This document shows positions 23,721-37,796 of a stretch of 64,000 nucleotides of DNA, piece by piece. The notes below the pieces were generated by a model that saw only the letters and a program-made list of their open reading frames with translations, was not told the origin of the DNA and did not search any database. The number at the start of each line of letters is the position of its first letter. The stretch's first letter is position 1. This DNA comes from Corella eumyota (lineage: Eukaryota > Chordata > Ascidiacea > Phlebobranchia > Corellidae): positions 7,998,001 to 8,062,000 of the forward strand of contig OY720101.1 of NCBI GenBank assembly GCA_963082875.1, read 5' to 3'. The position numbers and the translations under genes are program-made.

Positions 23721-26700
23721 TTATTCGACAGTGGTGCTGGTAGCTGATATACGGCTGCGAGATTCTAAAATAAATACAATTTTGATTTACAGTTTAAACC
23801 ATAAAACTGTATCTAAATATTTCTACAATGCCTGTTTTAAGTTTATATTTACAATGAATAAAAAGAGTGAATAGACTCACGATCTGGGGATAAATGTGGA
23901 GGGGTGTTTCGTAGTCTTTCACTGCCTGAGGACATAGGACGACGACCTCCAGATGGAGGTCGAACCCCCATTCTTGCTGAACTAGGTCTTGGAGAAATCC
24001 CTGGCTGTGGTTGTGGTCCAGCAGAGCCATAGGACACATCTTTGCGCACCTGAAATAATTGTTTTTTGATATTATTTAATAACTTTTACACAAGTTGCAT
24101 ATTTAACAGAATTTAGTAATATAAATTTTTTTAAACACACAATTTAAAAAAAATGTAATTTTAGAGGACATTAAAAAAAGTATTAATCGATGTATTTAAA
24201 TAGCATGTAACAAGTATTCAAGTAAGTTTGAAAACCAGTTAATTTTAAATGTCAAAATAGAACTTGGAATATTAAAGAAAAATATTGCAACATTAAAAAT
24301 GTTTTGTTTTAATCAAACCTGAACAGGCATTGGAATGTTAGGTAGTCTTCCCTTGTAAATATGACCATCATGACCTTGTAGTTCGACCTCTTCTCGTGCT
24401 TCATCAAGCACAGCTTCCTCTTCTTGCCACAACTCACTAATTTAATAAAGAACATAAATATTAACTTTAAAGAAATGTACGCATTTCAAACAAAAATTTT
24501 AAAATAATATTTCTGACAATCCTTACTACACTTTTTTTTTTTAATTATAGTTTTTTAATTATATATGATTTAAAATCTTAGATTTCGAAATATATTGTTA
24601 TATTGTCAATGTATTTATTTTTTTCTTACTAGTCCTAATTTTGAAAAAAGATAACTTTTGTTCCTTAAAATTCAATTACAACTTTAAGTGAATAATTATA
24701 TAGATAAAATGTGAAAGTATGAGGGGTTTTGTATTTTAATTACAACATTTTAACTTAAACTCCTAACTTACCTAAGGTGAGTCAACCTTGTGTATCTCCT
24801 GTGAGGATAAGTTAAAGTATAATTCCCACCACAAGCTCGACCTGATGGCATAACTGAGTCTATCTCTCCCTCTTCCCTATAAATATCATTTACATTTAAA
24901 ACATATTTAGCATTATAAATTTAAAATTAGTTTTCACCAATTTTAAAATAACATTACTTATATGTAAATAGACACATTTTAAACAACTAAAGTACACATT
25001 TAAAGGTCTGCTTTTATAAACATTTCAAATTATGATATAGATAAAAGGTATAATTGATTGCATACATGCACTAACGTGAATAATGATGTAAGTGCTGCAA
25101 AACAGGCAAACTCAAGTCTCAAAAATTTAACAATATAAAAGCATAGAAATAATTTAAATTTTATGGGCAGGCATTGGCAATTAAAAATGTAAGAAACATG
25201 CTGCATAGCAAGTTTTGCATTCAAATGACAATTTTCTTTAAATCAATTTTTCCTTATTGCATCAATTAAGATTAAAAAAAAAATTCAATTGTGAAAAATG
25301 GTTTTGTGAATTTACCTGTATTCTCTTAACAATTTATAATATGGTATAGCAGGCAGTTTGCGAGGCTGTAACAATCTGTTACACAATATAATAAATTGTG
25401 TTATGAGACAATTGCTTCGACTGTATTTGATTTATAATTGGAAAATTATTTTGTTTAAGTGGACGTCTTTTAATAATTTGCATGATAAAAGTGTGTAAAA
25501 AAACTTTGCTAAAAAAAATAATTATTTGACAAGGGTTTATATGATTTGGTTAAACTGTGTGAACCAAAAATTATTTTTAGCCTGCTTTATAGGTATTGAG
25601 AAAACTTAATGGGTTAAAATTAGCTATAGCTATAAAAGGTAAAAAGCATTTAAATCCTGTTGAATTTTCCTTTATTTCTAAACTTCCTAACTTGAAAAAA
25701 TTAAGACATGTTTTATGTATAACAAAAAAACAACGAAAGGGCATAAACTTTTCCTTGTTTACAGTGTTGGACATTTCATTTACTAAACCCACATCTTATT
25801 TCTAGTACTAAACACTTTTCTACTTTTACCCTTATTACTTTTGTATAACCCACTAACTAGTACTTTAACTACTAATTGTAACAATAACTAAATAAGCACC
25901 CGGTATAGCCCTGGTAATGGGTATGGGGTGGATAGTGGGTACGGAAAGCTAACTCATCCAACTTTCGTAATCTTGCCATTTCTCTTTCCTCTAAAGCTGC
26001 TTTAAAATTAGCTGCATTTTTTCCTGATGCCATTCTATTTCAATAGTGTAAAAAATAAAAAAATTATTTTTAATTGAATAAATTTCTAATCCCTTAAATT
26101 TTTTGCTAAAACTAAATAAGGTTACACTCTGCTGTATAAACAAAAATAACAATAATATAAAAAATGAGAATATCATACTAATAAAAAAATATATCAATGC
26201 ATTTAAGTAAGACAGTATAAAAATGAAAAATTGCTTTTTAAACTGTGGCAATTTCTACTTACCCTCTGGCCTGTTGCCTTATTTGATCAAGTTCAAAGGA
26301 AGTATAAGGTCGAACTGACTTGGTAGCTGGTAGTCCAGCAGTAGCTGGGATGGAGGGAATTGGCCTGCAAAGAATTTTTATAAATAAACTTGGTTATATT
26401 TTAAACCAAGTTTCATTTAAAACAAAGTTTCAAACAAAACAAAAAACCCATAATTATCCTAAAAATAAAACGCAAATGTGATAAAGATTTTATAATCAAC
26501 ATCTAAAGATATTATATATTTTTGATAATTTCTTTATAATTTGAACACACATGGGCAATTTTGAACACTGGCTAGCACAGAAACTATCCAGTGATTAGGC
26601 TTCAGCGCTGGTTTTAACAAAAAAAGGTTAAAACATGATACAGAAATATTCAATAATTACCCAGCAGGACCCATATCTACAGGTCTATCACATGAGATGC

Positions 26701-29700
26701 AGTGATAACTCTGCAGTAGTTGTTTGCGAAAGCCGGCTGCATCATCTCCCTCTGGAAATCCTTCCTTTTGCGGTGTTTGCTCCAACATTTTTCTCATCGC
26801 CTTCAATCTTAATTTTAATTTTAGAAAAGTTAAATCACCTACAAATATATTGTGATAAAAGAAAATTGATTTTAACTTATTTATAGAATCAAAAAAATAT
26901 TAAAAAATTACCATCTATACCGGATATAATATACCACTGTACTAATATGCAGTTATAGTTAGTTAACATAAAAATGTAATTTAAAATATTTTAACATAAA
27001 AATGTAATTTAAAAATAACACCTTGCTGGAATAATAGGATATTTGATATTAAAATTTTGTTTGTACTAAATTTATACATGTTAATTGAACGAAGTATGTA
27101 ACCTGTTTTCTAAGTGCTGCTTCAATGATTCCAATTCCATTCTATCAAGTTTCCCATCAACTTCAGAAGACAATTCCTTAATTCCTTTCTGCCACTCATT
27201 TTCCTGTAATTAAAAATTAGTCCAGGTTTACTAATGTTTAGGCTATTTAAGAAGGTAAACTCTTGTGAAATATATTTTAAACACATAATTAAATTAACCC
27301 ATAATTACAACAATTTTAAATTTATAAGGGTTTGATCAAAATGTTGCAAACAAAGAAAAAGTTAACAGTTATATTTAAGGGTTAAGAAAATATTTAATTT
27401 TTAATAATTTAATTTAATAAAGTATTGGGAAAAAATAATCACTTTTTATAATAATCATTTAATAACAGATTTGTTCACACATTTAAATCTAATTAAATTA
27501 AAGTGTGTAAGGAAAATTGTCAAAATACATTAAAAATTGTAAATGCCATTTACAAAAACATGTCTACATTTTTGTTGTCAATAGATACCAAAGCTTGTAA
27601 AAGCAACCCACTCCCTAATCTAATTCTAAATAAATAAGCAGGCAATTAACTTAAGTTTTTTATTTGCTTAACCTCACATAGCATGTATCCAACATAATTC
27701 AAGAGGTTTAACTTAATACCTCCCAAAACTCTTAATATTGTACTTAATATAATAATAAAGCATGTTTTAAAATTAAATAGAGTTAGCTGGTAGTAGAGAG
27801 AAATAAAAAAAAGGTTTCCACATATTTGAGTAAAGATTTAAAATTACCAGCTTGAATATATTAAAAATGTTATGTAGGAATGCCATGTTAAGTGTCAAAA
27901 AACTTTTCATAAAAAATTTTGATTAATTTTACAACCTGTCAATTTTTAATATTTTTAATTTAATTTTGAATTTACCTGCCCCAATATCTTTTCAAGCAAA
28001 TTGTCCAAGTTTTTAGTTATTTCGTTAGTGGTTTGATCGAAATCAGTTCGATTAACTTTGGAAGTTAAAACACGCTTATCTGCTTTCTAAAATAAAAGTG
28101 TATTTTATTAACGACACTTTGTACCATAAATAAAATTAGTTGAACAAATGTAATTTATATTTGTTTTAAAATTTTTTTAAAAGTTAGAAATTTTAGTTAT
28201 TTTTTAATAAAAACCTAATATAATACAGTAAATCAATATATTTTTGACAGGGTTAAGTTTATAAGATAAAAAACATAAGTTTATTTAAAGAAATGCAAAA
28301 GATATTTACCACATCGATTTCTTTTCTTACATTTTCCTTGTCAGCCTTTTCATTATCCAACTTTTCCACAAATCCATACAAAGCCTAAAAAATTTTTAAA
28401 TATTTTTTTAATAAGCCCTAAATTACAAAATTTAATGAAACTATTCAAAAATTTATACAATAAACAAATGGATACAAAAATTAAAAAATAAAAGTTAATA
28501 TTTCTAAGCAACCTATAGACTCTCAAAACTACATACATTAAATACAAGAAACTCTTAAAAATTAACTTACATCAATATGTTTTTGTTTGTTAGTGTGCTC
28601 ATCTATTGCCATGTTCACCAAACGACCAAGTTTTTCCATTTCAGCTTGGAGATTAAGCAAAGCATTTTGAATATTTGTAATAGTTGTGGCTTCCTGTACA
28701 AAGAACACACAATTGAACTTTTTTCAACATATTTAAAAATAAAAACTTTACAAAAAATTTTTATTTTTATAAGCCAAGGTGAAGTATGTCTGATAATACT
28801 TCTTAATTTTAATCTTTCAATAATTCTCTGCACCTTTTTCCTTAACAAACTTCTCTTCGGAGTAGAATCCCTAGCTGGTGGGGCATGCAACTCATGATTT
28901 GCATCCTCAAATATACCTTCCACATTATATAATCCTGATAAACTAACTGTTTCACCTAGTGCCTGTTGTGTAGTACGCAGTTGATCTGTCTGCTGAGCAA
29001 TTTCGTTCACCCTTGCTAAAACATCTTCAATTCCACTTTTTATGTTTTGGTTTGATGTGCCTAACTCTTCATCACTTATCTGTAGTTGCCTAGCAATTTC
29101 GTATTAATTCAACACAATGCAATCTTTTTTGCTGTTGCATACTTGCTTTTAATAGCGTAGTAATAACTAACAGGACTTTTATTTTTATACACTTACCTGG
29201 CTGTAAATTTGAATACTGTTCTATATACGAAAACTTTACTAAATACTAAAGAGTTCATTACTTAAAATAGCCATAATACAAAATGTAACAAAAAATACTT
29301 GACATGGCTGCTCATTTTCTGAGTAAGTCTCTGTAAGGAAAGCTCCATCTTCCTGAGATCGATAGATCCAGAGGCTCCTCCAGCTGACTCATATCCAGAA
29401 CTGTCTCCCTCGTTAGACATTTGTATTTTTATGGCAAGCATACTGTCTATACTTTCCTGCTGGGATTTGATTGTATTGCTCATCTAAATAACATGCTGAC
29501 TGTTAAATACGATTTTTTCTTGTCTAACCTAAACTTTTTTAAAATAGTATACCAAAATTCCGATCAATTTTTTATAATTTTTTGATTACTAACATATTCT
29601 TGTTACTTTAAACTAAATTTTTTTAACGTTTTTGAACTAAAAAATTTTCATGTGTATATTCATTTGTTTAATAAATAAAAACTACTAGTCTCTTAGCTTA

Positions 29701-32700
29701 CAGTAGACTTACTTAAAATTAAAATTATGGTGAATAAAAATGCATATAATGGTAAACAAATTTAATTTAATTAAAAATCAATAAAATACCCCTTCTCTTT
29801 CCCGCTCTAGTGCATTAATTTGATCTCTGAGTTTTTCTAGTTGATCAAGTAGATCGTCTGGAATGGCACCCCTTCCTTAAAAATTATTTAAATTCGATTT
29901 TTAAGATTTAAATCTTCAAAAACGTTTGTATTTCTTATTTTCGAAAATTTTAATCATTTTGATTTACATTAACAAGACCTTTAATAAAATTTATTTATAT
30001 TTTGACAAAATAATTCAAATTGAAAATGAAAATACCTTGAATGCCATCTAAGTCTGACTTATCTGCTTTGTTCGGCAATATTTCCTAAAACAGTAAAGAT
30101 TTTATTGAAAAAATAAAAAGTAAATTATTTCCTAGCATGAAAAATTTTTTTTAAATCTTTTACTTAGTATTTTTACAAAAAAAACGTGTATACAATTAAA
30201 TTGTTTTTACTATACCTCAACCATGACAACTCTGTCATCAAGTTTTTCATGACGATCACTCAATGCTCCTATTCTTTCTAACATTTCAGTTGCCTATAAA
30301 ACATAATTAATAAAAGGGATTAATAGGCCAAATAGAAATATGGAAATACATTAAAATTAGAAAAAAAATGAACAAAACTTTCTGCAGCTGTCATAGAAAC
30401 AGAGACAATAAATTTAATTTTTAGAATACACCCATAATTTTTAGAATACACCCATTTAAATAAGATTCTTCTAATGTGTTGAAGGATAATTCATGATTCT
30501 GTATCCACATAAATTTACTGACATCGATAAAGAATATTTAAACATTTTCTTAACCTCTAACATTAAAATTAATTTCAAACCTGTGGAAATCTCTCCTTGG
30601 CAGAACTCAAACTTGAACTTTGGGGTCGGGAAATTACTAGACTTTCAGGAACAACCTCCTCTTCTTCCATGTCCGGAACAACTGAATCCTAAAAATAAAA
30701 CAATTTCTTTTGGCCAATATAAAAAAAATATGATCTGCAAATTAAGATGTTTTGGAAAAAAAAATTACAGGTTTTTCCAAATTCTTTTCCACTTTTTCGC
30801 GGAGTTCTTCCATTTTATTCATGTGTTGACTTAAGGCCTCCTCGAGCACAGGCCAAGTAATGTAAGTTTCAAACTCACTTGCATCAGGATATTGATCCAG
30901 CTTGGCTGCAAATGCATCCTAAAAAAAAGTTTTCCCAACTTATGGCACCATTTTTCTAGGTTTATTAAGTTCCTTTTATTAGAAAAGCTATTGTTTTTTG
31001 AGTAAAATTTTACTCTATGACATACGGGTACTGCTTTATATTAATACCATCTATTAGCCTTAATTTTGGAATTACTAATCCTTTTTTTTTTAAAAAGTAA
31101 ATACAAAAAATAAAAACAACAATCCAAAAAACCTAACTTTCTACATTATCTCAATGGACATAATTCAAGCCCTTGAACCCCAAAAATATAAAAAATTTAA
31201 AAAAATAAAAACAATTGCTTTTTAACAAACAAATTGTTGTGCTTAAATATGAGTTTTTACAATTAAAATAGAAAAAAGTGGTTTATGATTACCGATTGTT
31301 TCTGTAAATCTTTGATTCGTTTGTCATAAGATTCCAAAGCATCCAAGCGAGAATTAATTCCACTAAGATCACCAGACTGAAACATAATAAAGTAATAAAT
31401 TTAAAAATCAAAGAGTAAAAAGAAAACAAAAACGTTGCTAAAAAAAATCAATAAAGTTTTTTAAAGTTAGACAATTTGAAAATACTTTTAAAAAAAGAAT
31501 AATATTAACGGTTAATCGACACGAAACATTTTGGCATTTTGATTTTAACCAGCTAAATAGATTAAATCTTAAAAAAACTGCAATTTTAAAGGAATAATAA
31601 AGAAACTCTTTATCAATATAACAAAATGACATTCAGCTTTATTGATATAACGAAGATTTAGGGCAGAGCCTTAAACCAAGTCCTCAACAAAGGATTTTTT
31701 GAAATCCTATTGTTTGGTTTGTTGTTAAACAAGCCCGGCTAATATTTTTAAGTTCAGTCTATTGTGCCTAAACTTTCAATAATATTGGACTGTCTTTATT
31801 TAGAAAGATTGTATAGCTAACATAACAGGTATGAGACAGAAACATTTAACATATTACACCACTCAGCTGTCGACACTGTTTAAACATAAAACAAGTGGGT
31901 ACTGAAATCAAATTGAATTTGTTTTTAAATAAACTTAACAAAAAAAAATCTTACACTTCAAAAATGTTATAATAAAAATATTTATAAAAATAAACAAAAC
32001 ATGTAACAATGCGTGGGTGTATGTCATTTCTATACAGCCTTATTAAAAAAATAAATAACTAAAATTTTTTTATAAAAAATACCACCTAAAACATTATTGT
32101 ACGTGCCTGTTTTAATTTTTCTTTCATTTTATTCATATCAGACTGCATTTTTTCTTGCGTTGATGTTAAGTCGCCTATCTCCCTCATTAATTCATCAATC
32201 AGAGATAATGCCTTAAAGAAAAGTTTATAATTTATACAAATCACATTTAATTTAGTTTAATATTTAAGACAAATAAGGTAATGAGACGTGAGAACCGTAA
32301 GGTAAGAAAAATATATTAATTATTGCAAATATAAATTTTTATATTAATAACCTATTATTAAATATAGAGTGAATATATAGTTAGGATAATAAAGAGGACA
32401 AGAGTACTTTAATATATTTAATAAAAGAACAACATAAGTAGTTAAAATTTGGCAAATACCAAAAGGCATTAAGGTAAACAGTTCATTTAAAGACTGTAAA
32501 CTACATTTATAAGTTAATTTCATAACAATACCTCCATTTTTGATTGTCTATAAAATTGAGCAATAAACATACAATAAATATAAACAAACTGACCTTTGAC
32601 ACACCATCTTCGTTACTGGAAACTTTTTTCTGTAGTTGCATATGTTGCCACACATCAGATGCTGGACTTAAAGCTGTGCCAGATCTAATTAAAATATACA

Positions 32701-34123
32701 TATTTTTGATATTTTGAAATAACATAGCTTAAATAAAATAAGTATTTCAAGAATACGAAAAGTTAGTAATGGTAATTATATGGTTTGTTTGTATAGCTAT
32801 TGCTATTTTAACATGCCTATATTGCCTAATTGTAGTTGTTTAATCAAAGCTTGTATAAATAAACTTGTCACAAAAGTTAAAACATTGGTTTTTATGTTAA
32901 ACTAATCTAATTTTACATTTTTCATGCCTTGTTTAGTGTCTACCAGCGACTTTTTTTATATGTATTACACAACAATATTAGATAAGTTTGTTTATACATT
33001 GTATATATATACAAATAAATGCCAAAAATATTACAAAAGTTAATCAAAATTTAAAAGGAAGTTTACTTGGCTTTCTCAAGGAGATCTTTGTTTGAGGGAA
33101 GAGCATTTAAAACCTCAAGTTGAGTTTCCAAGTCAGAAAGTTTTTTGTCAAGAATTTCAACAGAGCGTGATTGTCTAGCTTCAACAACCGGAATTTGATC
33201 TGTAGCAGATCATTTGTCAATTTAAAAATTAGACAGGAAATTATACAAAAATTAACAAAAAAAACAATCTTAAAATAACAGTACTTAAATAAAAAATTGG
33301 TCGTAACAATTGATAACAGAATAATAAAATTTTTAAAACAGTCAATAAATAAACCGTTTGAATTTCTTAGCACACTTTTTGTACGATAATAAAAAAATTT
33401 TTGTTTTTTTATTGAGTTTTATTTCTAACTTATACCGCATTTGTAAAACCCACACATTTGTATAAGTATTTATTTTTGGTGGTGTAAGTAAAAAATTTAA
33501 TACTAAAATATAATCTGAAAATGTTAATATTAATATGATAAGCCTAATGCCCAAGTGAGTAAACAGAACAGAACATCAGACCAAAAAAAATTAGGGGGGG
33601 TATCATAAAACTGAGACTGCCTCATAAAATTACCATAACAATGATGCTGCAAAATTGGCTTCTTATTTTAAAAATTAATTAAAATGGACAATTTATTAAA
33701 AAACTATTTTGAAAAAATATATTTTTTTTTAAATATTTTTGTATGAATTAGTTTATATTAAAGAAATTGATTTTTTAACTACCTGTACTAACTTCTGTAA
33801 CAACATTCTGTAGATTTAGACGCTTTAAAATTGAACCGAGAAGAGTGTGCAAAATATTAAAATTAACAGCTCCAATCTAAAATTAAATGTTATAAAAAAA
33901 CTTTCTATAAGTAAAAAATACAATACCAAAAAAATAAATTATCTCATAACAAATTATTATGCCCATAGGCAATTAATTGGCAAAAAAATGCTATAGCAAC
34001 TTAAATTATAAGTTAAACTACCTCAGGTGTTCCTAATGACAAATCAAGAAGCTCTGTTAATGTCTTTTCAGTTTGATCATTTAACCCAGACGACAATTCT
34101 ATGTTGGATACTGAAGTTGACAT
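23721..34123 (-). CDS. QRICH2: QRICH2-like DUF4795 coiled-coil protein, 936 aa
   Basis: 25 coding exons, all in phase: 34022-34123, 33783-33876, 33067-33199, 32594-32684, 32107-32211, 31293-31376, 30769-30918, 30581-30688, 30216-30293, 30036-30084, 29790-29875, 29299-29483, 28834-29089, 28571-28693, 28310-28384, 27976-28086, 27103-27203, 26661-26807, 26263-26364, 25900-26034, 25316-25375, 24772-24876, 24319-24436, 23881-24049, 23721-23764. The start ATG follows an AG acceptor directly; a likely 5' UTR exon ends at 34480 and has an in-frame stop. Residues up to about 640 are mostly charged coiled coil. DUF4795 hallmarks follow: [21 protein letters not shown] (Cys680, Cys683), [26 protein letters not shown] and [10 protein letters not shown]. 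These match the C-terminus of vertebrate QRICH2 and C16orf96. QRICH2 acts in sperm flagellum formation; the glutamine-rich N-terminal repeats of mammals are absent here. Intron 5 needs a GC donor (CAG|GCACGT). Confidence 0.85.
30413..30454. repeat. short tandem duplication in a QRICH2-like intron
   Basis: ATTTTTAGAATACACCCA occurs twice in a row about 20 bases apart in intron 8 (minus sense). Looks like replication slippage. Confidence 0.7.
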
Positions 34124-34801
34124 CTGAAAAAATTTATATAATTTTTAAGATTTACTAAAACATAACATTTTTTTGGTTTGTCACTAAAAAAAACATATAA
34201 AATCTGTATTCACACAACCTAAACATTTAAAATGCATTATTATACCCATTACCAATTTAACCAAGAGTTAATATACATTTTAAAGATTAAACATGCAGTA
34301 AATTTTGCAAAACTACTCTGCATGGCAGTGTAAAAAGGTGTATAAAAAGGGTATTAAAGGCAAGCAAATCTTTTTGCACATTATGCTAATAATATATAGT
34401 ATATGACTTTATAGACTTTTAGTTTTTATTTTATTATTTACTTTTATTTATTTTTAACTTAAAAATATTTTTAACTTACCCTGACAGCCTGATTGTACTC
34501 TGTCTAAGCGTTGTACTTTTTGAGATTATTATAAATTAATTAATTTTATTTCATTTTAGATGATTGGTATTGCTATTGAAATTAAAACAATGTGCTATTA
34601 TTCTGTAAATCAATAAAACATAAAAGCAATAAATAACATAAGCCGGCCCATTTACGGCCTAACATAGAGTAAAACCAAATAATAAACTGATTTATTACCA
34701 GTTAACTACTGAATATACGATGTTATCACCATGCGGGTAAAAATATCAGATAAGAACACGAAAAGGGTCTAACCAATAACATTAAAACTTTTTACAATAT
34801 T

Positions 34802-34814
34802 GTAACTAGGCAAC
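34802..34814. promoter_or_regulatory. RFX X-box-like site
   Basis: GTAACTAGGCAAC fits GTNRCC-N-RGYAAC with one mismatch in the left half. It lies about 0.3 kb upstream of the probable first exon of the QRICH2-like gene, whose vertebrate relative is a sperm-flagellum protein. Confidence 0.3.
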
Positions 34815-34838
34815 ATAAAGCAAGCCGAATATTGAATG

Positions 34839-34846
34839 TGACGTCA
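34839..34846. promoter_or_regulatory. CRE palindrome TGACGTCA
   Basis: Exact palindrome within the shared QRICH2-like/MND1 spacer, 25 bases from the X-box-like site. CREB/CREM family factors are known regulators of germ-cell genes in vertebrates; the link here is inference. Confidence 0.4.
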
Positions 34847-35568
34847 CAGTTTAACCATAAAGGGACTTTCCGCAAAGTAAAACCAATACCATTAATATTT
34901 TTCTTTCTATTTATGCACACGAAGTTTTAAAAAACGTTGATACATAAACATTATGTTACAACAAAATTTTGTAAATTAGTTTTATTTTTTAAACAACTTG
35001 TGCAAAAAATATAATAAACTATTTAATAAAAATAAATTCTATTAGAAAATTACGTTATAAAATATTTAATTTTACACAAAAATATTTTTTTTTTGCTGCA
35101 GTTATTTTGTTAAATAAAAAAACTATACAAAATATTAAGTACTAGTTGTTTTTAAGTTTTATTATCATCCAAATTAGTTTACAATTGGCAACACTAAAAT
35201 ATTTTCGCGCCATATTAAATGTTTTCGATACGGTTGTTTACTAACCTACTATTAACTATCCTGACTATGCGACTGTTACGTTTTGTTATGGTATAAATAT
35301 TAAAAAGCATTTTTTATACCATAACTATAAACTAAAAACTTTATAATTTGGCCAAAAGTTTTTGCTTTCTTTTGTTTTATTTTACGGCTTAGTTTTGGTT
35401 TTGTTTAAATTAGTTTATGTTTCTATTATGAAGTTTTGTTTAAAGGGTTCTGTTTATAAATTATTGTTAAAGAATTTCCAACAACACATTTTTAAAAACA
35501 TGATTGTTGCATGCCTTGAAGTTTAGCTCTATATTGATCTTATTCTAAACAAATTTACATCACTCACC

Positions 35569-37122
35569 ATGGTAAGTGTTTGATTTTAAAATTTCCCCAT
35601 TTTTAGGGGAAAAAATACTGGCTAATCCAAATGTTTTAATAATGTTATATATATCATAAACGTTATTTTGAAATTTGTCAATTTAAAAAAATTAAAAAAA
35701 ATTAGCTATATTAGTTACTTATTTAATATTGGAAACTTTTTTAGTTTTGAATCTTTTTTCTAATAGTCTAAAAAACGAGGATTAAGTTTGGAAGAAAAGA
35801 GAACAAGAATGTTGGAAATATTTTTTGAAAAGAAGGAATTTTTTCACCTGAAGGAGATTGAAAAAATTGCACCCAAACAGAAAGGAATCAGTAAATAGTT
35901 AACTATACTTTTGTTTCTCAAACCTTTTATTTAGTTTAATCTGTTTTTTGGTTAAAACAATAAATAGATTTGATCATTAGTATATACATATCGTGATGGA
36001 AGTTTTTTTGTATAAATGGGCCACTTGTGGTTTACAGTCCTAGAACAAACTCCTTAATTTTACAGCCTTAACCAAATTTTTTATTACTATAATGGTTCAT
36101 TAAAATTTATATACTCTAAATTTTATTGAAGACCACTAAAATCGACATGTAAAATAAAATATATCAAATGTATATATACATAAAGTTGATATTATTAACA
36201 ACCTACTTAATTTTTAAGCTCCAATGTCGGTAAAAGAAGTTTTACAGAGTTTGGTAGATGACGACTTGGTCAATTCCGAAAAAGTTGGAAGCAGCAGCTT
36301 TTACTGGGCATTTCCAAGTCAGGTTTTAAATATAAAGCAGAACAAATTAAAAGCACTTGAAAAACAAATACAGGAACTGCAAGATAAGGAAAAACATCTA
36401 AACAAATCCATATCTGAAGCTGAAAAAGATAGAAAACCATCTGTAAGTTTGCAAATAATTTAAACTTGGGTCAATTGATGTGATTAAAATATTAAATTAA
36501 AATTAAAAAAATCAAACATTTTAAAACCCAAACAAATGTTTTAAAATAAAATTTTATTAACACAATAAAAATATGCAAAAATTTTTATTTTTTAGGCTGA
36601 AAGAGAAAAAATACTTAAAGAACTTCCGCTGTATGAAGCAAAGAAAGTAAAACTTTTAGCTGAAGCAAAACAATTTGAAGATTGTGACCCTAAAATTATT
36701 GACAAATTAAGTTAGTAAATTACTTTACCTAATAAAATGATGCTTTTATTCTTTTATTGGTATAAAATTTATATTTTTAATTTTGTGTTCAATACCAAAA
36801 TACTTTTTAAAAATTATTTATTAAATAAATGGGTAGGTACAAGCAACTATCTTAAAAAAAAAACTAAAAACCTTATATTTATATATATACCAAAGAATTC
36901 AAAAACATTTTACTACATTTTTAAAAATGATAATAAAAAAGTATTGATTAACCCCCTTTTTAAATTTTAGAAACTGATGCAGTTGACACTAAAGATGCCG
37001 CTAACAGGTGGACTGATAACCTACTTTCCCTTAAAAGTTGGATCAAAAGAAAATTTCCAATAGATGAAACACAAATTAACAAACAATTTGAAATACCAGA
37101 GGAAATGGATTATCTGGTGTGA
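35569..37122 (+). CDS. MND1: MND1, meiotic recombination factor, 205 aa
   Basis: Five coding exons: 35569-35571 (only the ATG), 35767-35890, 36219-36442, 36596-36710 and 36971-37122, all in phase, stop TGA at 37120-37122. The product is as long as human MND1 (205 aa) and aligns throughout: [51 protein letters not shown], a central coiled coil, [18 protein letters not shown] and IPEEMDYL near the end. MND1 pairs with HOP2 (PSMC3IP) and helps DMC1/RAD51 strand invasion in meiosis. The first exon encodes just Met, so the start lies at an exon edge (CCATG|GTAAGTG). An AATAAA overlaps the stop region (37122-37127). It sits head to head with the QRICH2-like gene. Confidence 0.96.
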
Positions 37123-37796
37123 ATAAAATGTATGAATGCTTCGTTTAGAAATAATTTTAATTTGATAAAATAGACTACCAACAAAAAATGATAAAACTTT
37201 TTTTAAAGTTAGGATATGCTTTGCTTTAGGTGTTATTTTTATTTTATTGTCAATTTTCAACTTGTTTTTTGTTTGCCAACTTGTTGTTTCATATTATTTT
37301 AATAAAAAAAATTGTTGATTTCCATCTGTGTTTAGGTTAAATTAGAAAATATTTCAAATTTTAAACATTTAGTAAAGCGAATTTTTGATGTTTAGAATAA
37401 AGATTAGTCAAAATTTATTTTATCGGTCATTATTCTTTATATGGGAATAACGTTAATTCTCACATAACTTTTCATAGGATTTCGTGCTTAAAAAAATACA
37501 TATTGCTGTAAGTTATTTTATTTCTCCTTAGCCCCACTTTTTTGTTTTAGTTCCACGTTCCGAGGTCATTGGTTTAATCGGGGATGCGTAGGAATCTCAT
37601 GCAAGTAATATGACCACAAAAGGACTAAGCTCAAATTACCAGATTAAAGTTTTTTTAGGAATAATACTTATGACGTAAAGTGACCCTATACTTAACATAA
37701 CCTCTTAGGTAATAATATAATATACCGATTTTGATGATTTGACAAATAGATGTATGAAGAACAAATACCATATCGGAATAAAATCTGGTTTTCAGT
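37123..37796. other. intergenic spacer, no gene seen
   Basis: 3' flank of MND1 up to the minisatellite arrays. AT-rich; further AATAAA-like signals occur near 37300. No exon is supported. Confidence 0.5.

Larger units (their letters stand above)
34124..35568. promoter_or_regulatory. bidirectional promoter region, QRICH2-like / MND1
   Basis: The two genes are head to head with start codons 1.45 kb apart, and about 1.0 kb remains between the probable QRICH2-like 5' UTR exon (near 34480-34530) and the MND1 start. Within it are an exact CRE palindrome TGACGTCA (34839-34846) and GTAACTAGGCAAC (34802-34814). The latter resembles the RFX X-box: its second half GGCAAC fits RGYAAC, while its first half has one mismatch. 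RFX sites drive ciliary and flagellar genes. Motif function here is inference. Confidence 0.45.

Noticed and set aside
25577-25805. Overlapping open frames on both strands.
   Set aside because: They lie inside a phase-verified intron of the QRICH2-like gene and have no recognisable content.
33107-33554. Hydrophobic open frames on the minus strand.
   Set aside because: They are intron 2 read-through and a shifted frame of exon 3 of the QRICH2-like gene.
36737-36970. 77-codon frame after MND1 exon 4.
   Set aside because: It is the AT-rich last intron of MND1.
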